Source: Clostridia bacterium (lineage in GTDB: Bacteria > Bacillota > Clostridia > Christensenellales > UBA1242). Taken from it: a DNA stretch of 7,999 bases. Where the stretch lies: contig JAFZND010000046.1 of assembly GCA_017553065.1 (NCBI GenBank), positions 1 to 7,999 on the forward strand. The letters run 5' to 3'. The translations under genes and the position numbers were made by a program. Under the pieces are notes generated by a model that saw nothing but the letters and a program-made list of their open reading frames with translations, was not told where the DNA came from and made no database searches. Shown piece by piece: positions 1 to 5,652 of the stretch (its first letter is position 1; every line of letters starts with the position of its first letter).

Positions 1-546
1 GATATATCATGGGCAATGAAATTTGAAGATGCCTTGCCAGACCTTGATTACATTAGTACATTTAGTGGTAAAAAGATATTGCTTAGGGGTAACCATGATT
101 ATTGGTGGAAGAGTATATCACTACTAAGAGAACACTTGCCTAATGATATGTATGCTGTACAAAATGATGCCATAAGATTTGATGGTGTTGTTATTTGTGG
201 TACGCGTGGTTGGACTGTGACAGAAAAAGAACATAAAACAGAGCAAGATAAAAAAATATTTGATAGAGAAGTAATTAGATTAAAATTATCCTTGGAAGAT
301 GCAAAACGCAAAATGCAACCAGGTGACCACCTTGTGTGCATGATGCACTATCCACCATACAAGAGTAAGTATGAAGAAAGTGAATTTACCAAACTTTTAG
401 AAGAATATGGTGTGCAAGAGTGTGTGTTTGGGCATATTCATAGTTATAATAAAGCACAAAAATTAACGCATGAGATGAATGGTATTAAATATTATCTAAC
501 ATCTTGCGATTTGGTAAAAAATAAGATAGTATATATATGTGGTTAG
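1..546 (+). CDS. Calcineurin-like metallophosphoesterase, 5'-truncated by the window
   Basis: A 181-residue C-terminal part of a predicted phosphohydrolase of the calcineurin-like metallophosphoesterase fold. The frame is open from base 1 and the first residues DISWAM fit the conserved GDISWAM segment of this family, so the ATG at 16 is an internal Met and the true start lies upstream. Metal-binding motifs visible in order (numbering from the first residue in the window): GNHDYWW at 30-36, the single-His motif MMHYPPY at 114-120, and GHIHSY at 144-149. The first motif (DxH) should be in the missing N-terminal part, about 50 residues if the protein has the usual length. It is probably a soluble cytoplasmic enzyme using two metal ions; the substrate cannot be told from sequence. 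The gene has no visible functional link to the dcw cluster and ends in a hairpin that overlaps its stop codon. Confidence 0.9.
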   Translation, partial: DISWAMKFEDALPDLDYISTFSGKKILLRGNHDYWWKSISLLREHLPNDMYAVQNDAIRFDGVVICGTRGWTVTEKEHKTEQDKKIFDREVIRLKLSLEDAKRKMQPGDHLVCMMHYPPYKSKYEESEFTKLLEEYGVQECVFGHIHSYNKAQKLTHEMNGIKYYLTSCDLVKNKIVYICG

Positions 547-577
547 AATAGCCACATATATGTGCTAGTGTGGTTTT
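527..577 (+). terminator. Long hairpin over the phosphoesterase stop codon, possible terminator
   Basis: Bases 527-543 pair with 551-567, allowing a few G-T wobbles. The core is ATATATGTGG (533-542) against CCACATATAT (552-561), and the stem can close to a loop of about 7 bases that contains part of the stop codon. A short TTTT follows at 574-577, several bases past the stem, so this is a weak candidate for a rho-independent terminator. An alternative smaller stem, CCACA (552-556) with TGTGG (569-573), lies directly before TTTT and would look more like a terminator. The two structures exclude each other. Confidence 0.45.
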
Positions 578-595
578 AAGTCGCGACGCGTTAAG

Positions 596-618
596 TTAAT
601 AGTCCATGGGACTATTAA
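596..618. repeat. Perfect 10-bp inverted repeat, unknown role
   Basis: TTAATAGTCC, a three-base spacer ATG, then GGACTATTAA form a perfect inverted repeat in the gene-free stretch between the phosphoesterase and the tRNA. No T-run follows on either strand, so it does not look like a terminator. It could be a protein-binding site or an RNA hairpin. Just upstream (579-590) is a small GC-rich patch containing GTCGCGAC, unlike the AT-rich surroundings. I see no open reading frame of useful length in 547-700. Confidence 0.6.
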
Positions 619-666
619 AATAGATAGAGAAGGCATGTGAATGATAAGCAGGGGAGCAAATTAGCA

Positions 667-695
667 TTGCGACACTTTGCGCACATTGCTATTAT
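667..695 (+). promoter_or_regulatory. Candidate promoter for tRNA-Thr
   Basis: TTGCGA (667-672), a 17-base spacer, and TATTAT (690-695) match 4/6 and 5/6 of the sigma-A consensus. The expected start of transcription, about 6-8 bases after the -10 box, falls at or just inside the mature 5' end of the tRNA (701), leaving almost no leader for RNase P. The tRNA may therefore instead be read from further upstream, or initiation may be unusually close to the -10. Confidence 0.4.
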
Positions 696-700
696 ATTTT

Positions 701-776
701 GCTAGTGTGGCTCAGTCGGTAGAGCAGCTGATTCGTAATCAGCAGGTCGGCGGTTCGATCCCGCCCACTAGCTCCA
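701..776 (+). tRNA. tRNA-Thr (anticodon CGU)
   Basis: A complete 76-base cloverleaf: acceptor GCTAGTG/CACTAGC, D arm GCTC-AGTCGGTA-GAGC, anticodon arm GCTGA-TTCGTAA-TCAGC, variable loop AGGTC, T arm GGCGG-TTCGATC-CCGCC, discriminator T73 and encoded CCA. All stems are fully paired. The anticodon CGT reads the Thr codon ACG, and the G1-C72 and C2-G71 pairs agree with known threonyl-tRNA synthetase identity elements in E. coli. The gene stands alone and is followed within 10 bases by its own terminator. Confidence 0.97.
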
Positions 777-782
777 AAAAAA

Positions 783-808
783 CGCTTGGTGTGTTCCAAG
801 TGCTTTTT
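783..808 (+). terminator. Intrinsic terminator after tRNA-Thr
   Basis: CGCTTGG (783-789) pairs with CCAAGTG (796-802), with one G-T wobble, around a TGTGTT loop. TTTTT follows at 804-808, and the A-run upstream of the stem (776-782) could pair with it. The hairpin sits directly behind the CCA end, as expected for a single-tRNA transcription unit. Confidence 0.85.
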
Positions 809-821
809 ATTTAAAATCATT

Positions 822-850
822 ATAACAATTTTAAATAAATGTGATATAAT
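822..850 (+). promoter_or_regulatory. Promoter of the thioesterase-like gene, extended -10
   Basis: A perfect TATAAT (845-850) is preceded by TGA, giving an extended -10 element (842-850). With a 17-base spacer the -35 position reads ATAACA (822-827), a 4/6 match. The predicted transcript would start near 857, leaving a leader of under 20 bases that carries the AGGAG ribosome binding site at 863-867. Confidence 0.7.
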
Positions 851-874
851 ACATTGCAATTTAGGAGATGAAAT

Positions 875-1585
875 ATGATTTACACAAATGGTAAAACTAT
901 GAGTGCAAGTTTGCTTAATAGTAAGTCTGAACTATCTATAATTGGAGCATTTCAATTAGTTCAAGATAATGTAACAGACCTCATGGGTGAATTAAAAATA
1001 GATGGGTTGTCCACAAAGAAAAATTATAATGCAATGTGGGTGATATCTAAAAATAGGGTACACTTTAAAAAAATGCCATTTTGGAATGACGATGTTGCAG
1101 TGGAAAGCTTTATTTCTAATAAGTCTCTTGCAAAACTAACTATTGACACAATAGTTAGAGATGAAAATGGAGAAGAATGTTTGTGTGCTCGCACAGAACT
1201 TTGTGCACTAGATATTGCTACTGGTAAAATAAAGAAAATTGCACAAGTTGGTGTGGGTGAAAATATTGAAAAGCATGATTCAGCTGAAAACATTCAATTT
1301 GGTCATTTTGATAATACTTTAAGTAATAAATTGGAAACTTGTGAAGTGCGCAGTACAAATATTGATTATTTGCATCATTGCAACAACATTGAATATTTGC
1401 GTTTTATCCTAAATGTGTACATGGAAAAATCACTACATAATATAAAAGAAATGGAAATGGTGTACGCAAATCAATCTTTTGAGGGTGAAAAATTGGACGT
1501 TTATAAATCAAGCAATGGAAACATTGACCATGTGTATTTAAAACGCGGTAATGACTTTGTGATAAAGAGTGAAATTGTTAGATAA
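875..1585 (+). CDS. Acyl-ACP thioesterase-like double hot-dog protein with altered catalytic residues
   Basis: The 236-residue protein resembles bacterial members of the acyl-ACP thioesterase (FatA/FatB) family, which release fatty acids from acyl carrier protein and have two hot-dog domains. The first domain, about residues 10-125, has the family pattern MWVISKNRVHF...MPFWNDDV and ends in TGKIKKI. The second, about 155-236, carries the segment IDYLHHCNNIEYL at 163-175. Family enzymes have DxNxHxNN here; this protein has D164 and H168 but L166 in place of the catalytic Asn. The later YxNE motif appears as YANQ (197-200), so a Glu that is also implicated in catalysis is Gln. The reading frame is intact and has a good AGGAG site 7 bases before the ATG, with its own promoter and terminator, so it is not an obvious pseudogene. 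It may be a diverged thioesterase with another mechanism, or a non-catalytic acyl-binding homologue. It is not part of the dcw operon. Fold assignment is fairly firm; activity is uncertain. Confidence 0.75.
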   Translation: MIYTNGKTMSASLLNSKSELSIIGAFQLVQDNVTDLMGELKIDGLSTKKNYNAMWVISKNRVHFKKMPFWNDDVAVESFISNKSLAKLTIDTIVRDENGEECLCARTELCALDIATGKIKKIAQVGVGENIEKHDSAENIQFGHFDNTLSNKLETCEVRSTNIDYLHHCNNIEYLRFILNVYMEKSLHNIKEMEMVYANQSFEGEKLDVYKSSNGNIDHVYLKRGNDFVIKSEIVR

Positions 1586-1591
1586 ATAATT

Positions 1592-1624
1592 AAAATGGGG
1601 CATCTGATGCTCCATTTTATTTTA
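1592..1624 (+). terminator. Intrinsic terminator after the thioesterase-like gene
   Basis: AAAATGGGGCA (1592-1602) pairs with TGCTCCATTTT (1608-1618), with one G-T wobble, around a five-base loop. The distal arm ends in TTTT and more T-rich sequence follows. The A-run on the 5' arm means it could also stop transcription from the other strand. It separates the thioesterase unit from the dcw promoter. Confidence 0.85.
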
Positions 1625-1645
1625 TATTTATATAAAAAATATATA

Positions 1646-1672
1646 AAAGTGGTCAAAAGTGGTTGAAAATAA
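1646..1672. promoter_or_regulatory. MraZ-box operator, 10-bp direct repeats
   Basis: AAAGTGG occurs at 1646-1652 and again at 1656-1662, separated by three bases. In the same 10-bp register are degenerate copies AAAATAA (1666-1672) and AAAATAT (1636-1642). Tandem AAAGTG(G/T) boxes with three-base spacers are the known MraZ binding pattern in Mollicutes, and MraZ in other bacteria also binds short GTGG- or TGGG-type direct repeats at its own promoter. The second box ends immediately before the -35 hexamer, and the third covers it in part, so MraZ binding would be expected to block RNA polymerase. Binding is inferred, not shown. Confidence 0.8.
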
Positions 1673-1691
1673 ATTTTCAATATTGTATAAT
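1663..1691 (+). promoter_or_regulatory. Main dcw operon promoter (PmraZ)
   Basis: TTGAAA (1663-1668), an exact 17-base spacer, and TATAAT (1686-1691) make the best sigma-A promoter in the window. Transcription should start near 1698, leaving a leader of only about 14 bases before the mraZ ATG. The weak Shine-Dalgarno GTAGGT (1698-1703) would then lie at the very 5' end of the mRNA. It likely drives mraZ, rsmH, ftsL and the PBP gene, and perhaps murE-mraY by read-through. Confidence 0.85.
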
Positions 1692-1711
1692 AAAATCGTA
1701 GGTAACCACTT

Positions 1712-2134
1712 ATGTTTTATGGCGAATATAGTCATAGTCTAGACGGTAAGAATCGTTTTAGACTACCAAAACAACTTAAAAACAGTACTGAGTTTGTCAT
1801 TACCAAAGGTAATGAAGGTTGTTTGTTTGTGTTTGAAAAAGCATATTTCAATACAACATTTGCCAAAGGTTTAGAGAGTATTCCTACCTTTGATGTAGAA
1901 GCACAAAAGGTACTAAGGTTATTTTTGTCTAGTTGCCATGAAGTAAGTGAAGATAATCAAGGTAGATTGTTGCTACCTGCAAGTTTAAAAGAATATGCAC
2001 AAATTTCCAAAGACATTGTTTTACTTGGTGTGGGCAATAGAGTAGAGATTTGGGCAAAAGAAAAATGGGATAAATATAGTGCAAGTTCCAACTTTGATGA
2101 ACTTAGTGCTAGTTTAAAAAATTACTCCCTTTGA
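1712..2134 (+). CDS. mraZ: Transcriptional regulator MraZ
   Basis: A 140-residue protein of normal length for MraZ, the DNA-binding regulator that heads the dcw cluster and represses it in E. coli and other bacteria. It begins MFYGEYSHSLDGK, close to the family start MFxGEYxHxxDxK. Two SpoVT/AbrB-like repeats are visible: the first motif, D11-G-K13-N-R15 followed by FRLP, and the second, DNQGRLLLP at about 81-89. The usual Gly of the first DxKGR motif is Asn here, a small departure. The C-terminal half has the conserved LLGVGNRVEIW segment. MraZ forms a ring oligomer that contacts several direct repeats; matching boxes lie directly upstream of this gene, supporting autoregulation. Its TGA stop lies at the start of rsmH, which points to translational coupling. 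Confidence 0.97.
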   Translation: MFYGEYSHSLDGKNRFRLPKQLKNSTEFVITKGNEGCLFVFEKAYFNTTFAKGLESIPTFDVEAQKVLRLFLSSCHEVSEDNQGRLLLPASLKEYAQISKDIVLLGVGNRVEIWAKEKWDKYSASSNFDELSASLKNYSL

Positions 2135-2136
2135 AA

Positions 2137-3072
2137 ATGGAAAATGTAAATTTTAATCACACACCAGTTATGCTACATGAGTGTATTGAAGGATTAAATA
2201 TAAAATCAAATGGCATATATTTAGATGGTACACTTGGTGGAGCAGGACACTCTACAGAAATTGCAAAACGATTAAAAGATGGCATGCTTATTGGCATTGA
2301 TAAAGATGATGTGGCATTGAGTGTATCGGAATTCAAACTAAATGGGTTATGCAATCATAGTTTACACAAAAGCGATTTCAAAGATTATGAAAAAGTTTTG
2401 AGTGAACTAAATGTGAAACATTTAGACGGCGTGTTACTTGACCTTGGAGTTAGCAGTTATCAATTAGATACTGCTGAGCGTGGATTCTCATATCGCTTTG
2501 ATGCACCACTTGATATGCGTATGGATAAAACGCAAGCGTTTACAGCATTAGATGTGGTGAATGAATACAGCGAAAAAGAATTATTACGCGTATTGTATGA
2601 ATATGGTGAAGAACGCTTTGCAAAAAATATTGTTCGCAATATTATTGCAACTAGAAAAATAAAACCAATTGCAACTACTGGAGAATTGAATAAAGTTATT
2701 GAGAATAGCATTCCAAGGAAGTTTTGGGGTAAAGGTAGCCCAAGCAAGCAAACATTCCAAGCAATTCGCATAGAAGTGAATGGTGAATTAAAAGGATTGT
2801 ATGAATGCATACTTGGTATGGCAAGAAAGCTAAACAAAGGCGGTCGAATGGCAGTAATTACATTTCACAGTCTAGAAGATAGAATTGTGAAAAATGCATT
2901 TAAGTTACTATCTAGCGATTGCATTTGTGATAAATCTATTCCATATTGTGTGTGTGGACATAAAAAAGAAGTAATTCAAATAACACACAAACCGATCACT
3001 GCATCCAAAGAAGAATTGGAAAAAAATTCTCGAAGTGCAAGTGCAAAACTTAGAATAATTGAAAAATTGTAA
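2137..3072 (+). CDS. rsmH: 16S rRNA (cytosine-1402-N4)-methyltransferase RsmH
   Basis: RsmH (MraW) uses S-adenosylmethionine to methylate N4 of C1402 in the ribosomal decoding centre. Counting from the TTG at 2131, the motifs are GTLGGAGHS (33-41, SAM-binding loop), GIDKD (55-59), DLGVSSYQLD (104-113), PLDMRMD (126-132), FQAIRIEVNGEL (209-220) and ITFHSLEDR (243-251). A CxC-x6-CxC cluster (C264, C266, C273, C275) near the end is common in Gram-positive RsmH and may bind a metal. Length is about 311-313 residues, normal for the family. Two starts are possible: TTG at 2131, overlapping the mraZ stop as TTGA, or ATG at 2137, two bases after it. Neither has a Shine-Dalgarno sequence. I chose ATG; either way translation is probably coupled to mraZ. 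The stop codon abuts the strong ribosome binding site of the next gene. Confidence 0.96.
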   Translation: MENVNFNHTPVMLHECIEGLNIKSNGIYLDGTLGGAGHSTEIAKRLKDGMLIGIDKDDVALSVSEFKLNGLCNHSLHKSDFKDYEKVLSELNVKHLDGVLLDLGVSSYQLDTAERGFSYRFDAPLDMRMDKTQAFTALDVVNEYSEKELLRVLYEYGEERFAKNIVRNIIATRKIKPIATTGELNKVIENSIPRKFWGKGSPSKQTFQAIRIEVNGELKGLYECILGMARKLNKGGRMAVITFHSLEDRIVKNAFKLLSSDCICDKSIPYCVCGHKKEVIQITHKPITASKEELEKNSRSASAKLRIIEKL

Positions 3073-3086
3073 GGAGGGTACAAATT

Positions 3087-3647
3087 ATGGCAGCATTTAA
3101 AAAGGTTATGCTAACAGAAAGTGAAGTGGCAGAAGATGAGCCAAGTGTGGTAGAAAAACAAACAAATAGTTTTGATACTGATTACACAGACAAAAAATTA
3201 AATGACTTATATAAGGAATTTGATTCAATCACACTAGACGAAACTGATTTGTCTGAAGGTACACTAAGTGAAGTAAAAGCAAAATCACATGTGTCTCCAC
3301 AAGTGGTAGTTCGTGTTTGTGCAGGCGTATTGATTGCTGCATTACTTGTATTCCTTGCTATATATAATATTTTTGTAATAAGTAATTACAAACAAAGCAT
3401 AAACATAATTAACAGCGATATTGCAACTCAAGAAACGCAACTAAATGAAGCAGTTGCAAGATATAATGAGCTTACAGATACCGAAAATATTGAAGTAGAA
3501 CTCATAAGTGAAGGTTATGACGATGTGTCAGGAGTTACTAAAGTAAAAGTAAGCATGCCAAAAACACACAAAGTGCAAGAGTATGATAGTTCTACAAATT
3601 GGTGGGATAATTTCTGTAATTTTATCGCTAATATGTTTGGGAGATAA
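3087..3647 (+). CDS. ftsL: FtsL-like bitopic septum protein with long C-terminal extension
   Basis: A 186-residue single-pass membrane protein in the place of ftsL. Called from position and architecture more than from sequence, because FtsL is poorly conserved. Residues 1-74 form an acidic cytoplasmic region; about 75-98 (VRVCAGVLIAALLVFLAIYN onward) is the membrane helix; 100-130 has a heptad-like pattern suited to a coiled coil; 131-186 is an extracellular tail containing DVSGVTKVKVSMPKTH and ending in a Trp/Phe-rich stretch from N171 to R186. FtsL joins FtsB/DivIC and DivIB in the complex that activates the septal synthase FtsW-PBP. Bacillus FtsL is about 117 residues, so both the cytoplasmic region and the tail are longer than usual. 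Translation should be strong, with AAGGAGGG (3071-3078) 8 bases before the ATG. An unrelated lineage-specific division protein remains possible. Confidence 0.7.
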   Translation: MAAFKKVMLTESEVAEDEPSVVEKQTNSFDTDYTDKKLNDLYKEFDSITLDETDLSEGTLSEVKAKSHVSPQVVVRVCAGVLIAALLVFLAIYNIFVISNYKQSINIINSDIATQETQLNEAVARYNELTDTENIEVELISEGYDDVSGVTKVKVSMPKTHKVQEYDSSTNWWDNFCNFIANMFGR

Positions 3648-3662
3648 AACTATTATCAAGTT

Positions 3663-5561
3663 ATGAATTCAATAAAACTTATACAAAAGAGGTTGCTAGC
3701 GACATTGACGCTTGTAACCTTTATTTTTGTTGTAATAGTATTTAGATTATTTAGTTTGCAAGTAGCCAAATCACAATGGCTCACTTCAAAGGCAGCAGAG
3801 CAATGGTATAGAGATTTGCCATTGCAAGCAAAACGCGGGAATATTGTGGACACAAATGGCTTGGTGCTTGCCAAAAGTTACAGCACATACGATGTGTATG
3901 TAAAACCAAATAGAGTAAATAAAAAAGAAGAAGTTGCCTATTTTTTGAGTAACACTCTAGGTTTATCATATGAAAATGTGCTAACAAAAGTATCAAATAC
4001 ACTTGTGAGTGAAAGTTTGATTAAGGCACAAGTGGATAATATAACATCCAAAAAAATTATTGACGCAAATTTAGAGGGTGTAGTACTTAGTGAAAACTCA
4101 AAACGATTTTATCCGTATGGCAATATGCTAACACAAGTGCTTGGATTTACAACTATTGATAATATTGGACAAAGTGGACTAGAAGCAACTTATGAAAAAT
4201 ATTTAAAAGGCATTAATGGATATGCGCTAGAAGAAAGCGATGTAAATGGTGTAAAAATTGATAATACATTGTCGCGCTATATTCCATCTATATCTGGCAT
4301 GGATTTGGAGCTAACTATTGATGCAAATATTCAATTATCGCTTGAATCTGCACTAAATTTACTAATGATTGAGCAAAATCCGGCAAGTGCTACGGGAATT
4401 GTGATGAATCCAAATACCGGTGAGATAATAGCAATGAGTACCAAACCAAGCTATGATTTAAATAATTTACCAAGAAATGATGTGGAAACATTGCTAAAAC
4501 AAGCACGCAATATTAGTGTGGTGGATGTTTATGAGCCGGGAAGTACATTTAAGGTGCTTACGACTGCCACATCGCTTGAATATGGAGTGGCTACAATTAA
4601 TGATAGATTTTATGATCCGGGTTATAGAATTGTGGATGGACAAAAAATTAAATGTTGGAAATCAATTGGCCACGGTTCACAAAACCTTATACAAGGATTA
4701 AACAATAGTTGTAATGCTGTGTTTGTAGATTTGGCGCTTCGTTTGGGCAAAGATAGATTGTATCAATCGTTTGCAAATTATGGACTTGGCACACAATTAG
4801 GTATCGATTTTATTGGCGAGGCAAGTGGAATACTAATGGATAAAGATAGTGCCAAAAATGTAGATGTGGCGCGCATGGGATTTGGTCAGGCAGTGGCCGT
4901 ATCACCAATTCAATTGATTACTGCATTTAGTAGTGTAATAAACGGTGGAAATCTAATGCAACCATATTTTGTAAAAAATATTAGTAGTAATGGTAAAATT
5001 GTGTATGAAAAATCACCTACTATAATTAGGCGTACAGTAAGCGAAAAAGTTAGCCAAACTATGCGTATGATGGTGGAAGAGGTTGTAAAACAATATAGTG
5101 GATTTAATGCATTTATTCCAGGTTATAGAGTGGGTGGTAAAACAGGCACTACACAAAAATATATCAATGGCAAAATAGGTGATAGTTACATAGCATCATT
5201 TATAGGTACTTTCCCTGCAGATAAGCCAGATTATGTGGTACTAATTATTGCTGATGAACCAGGTGGAAATAGTTATTATGGTAGCATTGTGGCAACACCT
5301 TATGCAAAACTTGTGATTGAGGATATTATTAGTTACAAGCACTATCAATCTAACAATTTGCAAGAAGATTTGAAAAAGGTAGAAAAAAATGTAAGTATGC
5401 CAAATCTTGTTGGACTTGACATACATTCTGCTGCACATATGCTAGAAGATTTGGATTTGCAATGTGAGATAGAAGGTGATGGAGAAGTAGTTACTGAACA
5501 ATTTCCAGCACCAGGCACACAACTTAGTCATAAAGCAGTTGTGTTACTTAAATGTATTTAA
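3663..5561 (+). CDS. spoVD: Class B penicillin-binding protein with one PASTA domain (SpoVD/PBP2 type)
   Basis: A 632-residue DD-transpeptidase that cross-links peptidoglycan outside the membrane, partnered with an FtsW-type glycosyltransferase. A short basic N-terminus precedes one membrane anchor at about 12-33. The dimerisation/pedestal region starts with RGNIVDTNG (58-66). The transpeptidase domain, about 240-555, has all three active-site motifs: S294-TF-K297 in EPGSTFK, S349-C-N351, and K493-T-G495 in GGKTGTT. A single PASTA domain fills about 577-632, beginning SMPNLVG. One PASTA domain is the SpoVD pattern; Bacillus PBP2B has two. As this is the only PBP between ftsL and murE, it may serve vegetative division (the FtsI/PBP2B role), sporulation, or both; the symbol is therefore tentative. 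The start ATG lies 15 bases after the ftsL-like gene with only a poor AAG before it, suggesting coupling or weak initiation. Confidence 0.93.
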   Translation: MNSIKLIQKRLLATLTLVTFIFVVIVFRLFSLQVAKSQWLTSKAAEQWYRDLPLQAKRGNIVDTNGLVLAKSYSTYDVYVKPNRVNKKEEVAYFLSNTLGLSYENVLTKVSNTLVSESLIKAQVDNITSKKIIDANLEGVVLSENSKRFYPYGNMLTQVLGFTTIDNIGQSGLEATYEKYLKGINGYALEESDVNGVKIDNTLSRYIPSISGMDLELTIDANIQLSLESALNLLMIEQNPASATGIVMNPNTGEIIAMSTKPSYDLNNLPRNDVETLLKQARNISVVDVYEPGSTFKVLTTATSLEYGVATINDRFYDPGYRIVDGQKIKCWKSIGHGSQNLIQGLNNSCNAVFVDLALRLGKDRLYQSFANYGLGTQLGIDFIGEASGILMDKDSAKNVDVARMGFGQAVAVSPIQLITAFSSVINGGNLMQPYFVKNISSNGKIVYEKSPTIIRRTVSEKVSQTMRMMVEEVVKQYSGFNAFIPGYRVGGKTGTTQKYINGKIGDSYIASFIGTFPADKPDYVVLIIADEPGGNSYYGSIVATPYAKLVIEDIISYKHYQSNNLQEDLKKVEKNVSMPNLVGLDIHSAAHMLEDLDLQCEIEGDGEVVTEQFPAPGTQLSHKAVVLLKCI

Positions 5562-5589
5562 ATATTTTGTCGATAACTTATGTCGTATT

Positions 5590-5617
5590 TTGGCACAATG
5601 AATACCTATCTTATAGT
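5590..5617 (+). promoter_or_regulatory. Candidate internal promoter before murE
   Basis: TTGGCA (5590-5595) and TATAGT (5612-5617), 16 bases apart, each match the sigma-A consensus at 5/6 positions. Initiation would fall around 5624, within the loop of the hairpin at 5610-5641, so a transcript from here would lack the 5' arm. It would give murE-mraY a supply independent of the MraZ-controlled promoter. Confidence 0.4.
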
Positions 5618-5641
5618 TATGAATTATTATATAACTATAAG
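5610..5641 (+). promoter_or_regulatory. Perfect hairpin running into the murE ribosome binding site
   Basis: CTTATAGTTAT (5610-5620) and ATAACTATAAG (5631-5641) are perfect complements with a 10-base AT-rich loop. The 3' arm ends in AAG, the first bases of the murE Shine-Dalgarno AAGGTGG (5639-5645). No T-run follows, so it is not a standard terminator. It may act as an RNA element modulating murE translation or mRNA processing, or as a dyad DNA site for a regulator. It lies in the only sizeable gap (91 bases) inside the cluster. Confidence 0.6.
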
Positions 5642-5652
5642 GTGGGTGCTGT

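Noticed and set aside
16..18. ATG as the start of the phosphoesterase
   Set aside because: The frame is open to base 1 and the preceding residues match the conserved family segment GDISWAM, so the gene begins outside the window.
99..341. Minus-strand open frames across the window, including this one and those at 1024-1293, 2460-2837 and 7415-7678
   Set aside because: Each lies inside a well-supported + strand gene, has no recognisable domain, and shows no ribosome binding site I could credit; they are shadows.
547..700. A small protein or known structured RNA between the phosphoesterase and the tRNA
   Set aside because: The only ATG-started frames are a handful of codons long, and I recognise no riboswitch, T-box or other RNA family there.
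1646..1672. Organism being a Mycoplasma because of the MraZ boxes
   Set aside because: TGA is a stop for mraZ and murE, Trp is encoded by TGG, and a peptidoglycan precursor pathway is present.
3705..3707. TTG at codon 15 of the PBP as the true start, since AAAGAGG lies upstream
   Set aside because: The spacing of 12 bases is long, and starting here would remove the basic N-terminus that precedes the membrane anchor.
4516..4701. A 61-codon + strand frame inside the PBP gene
   Set aside because: It overlaps the transpeptidase active-site region in another frame and resembles no protein family.
5610..5641. Hairpin before murE as an intrinsic terminator of the PBP gene
   Set aside because: The stem is AT-rich and followed by GGTGGG instead of a T-run.
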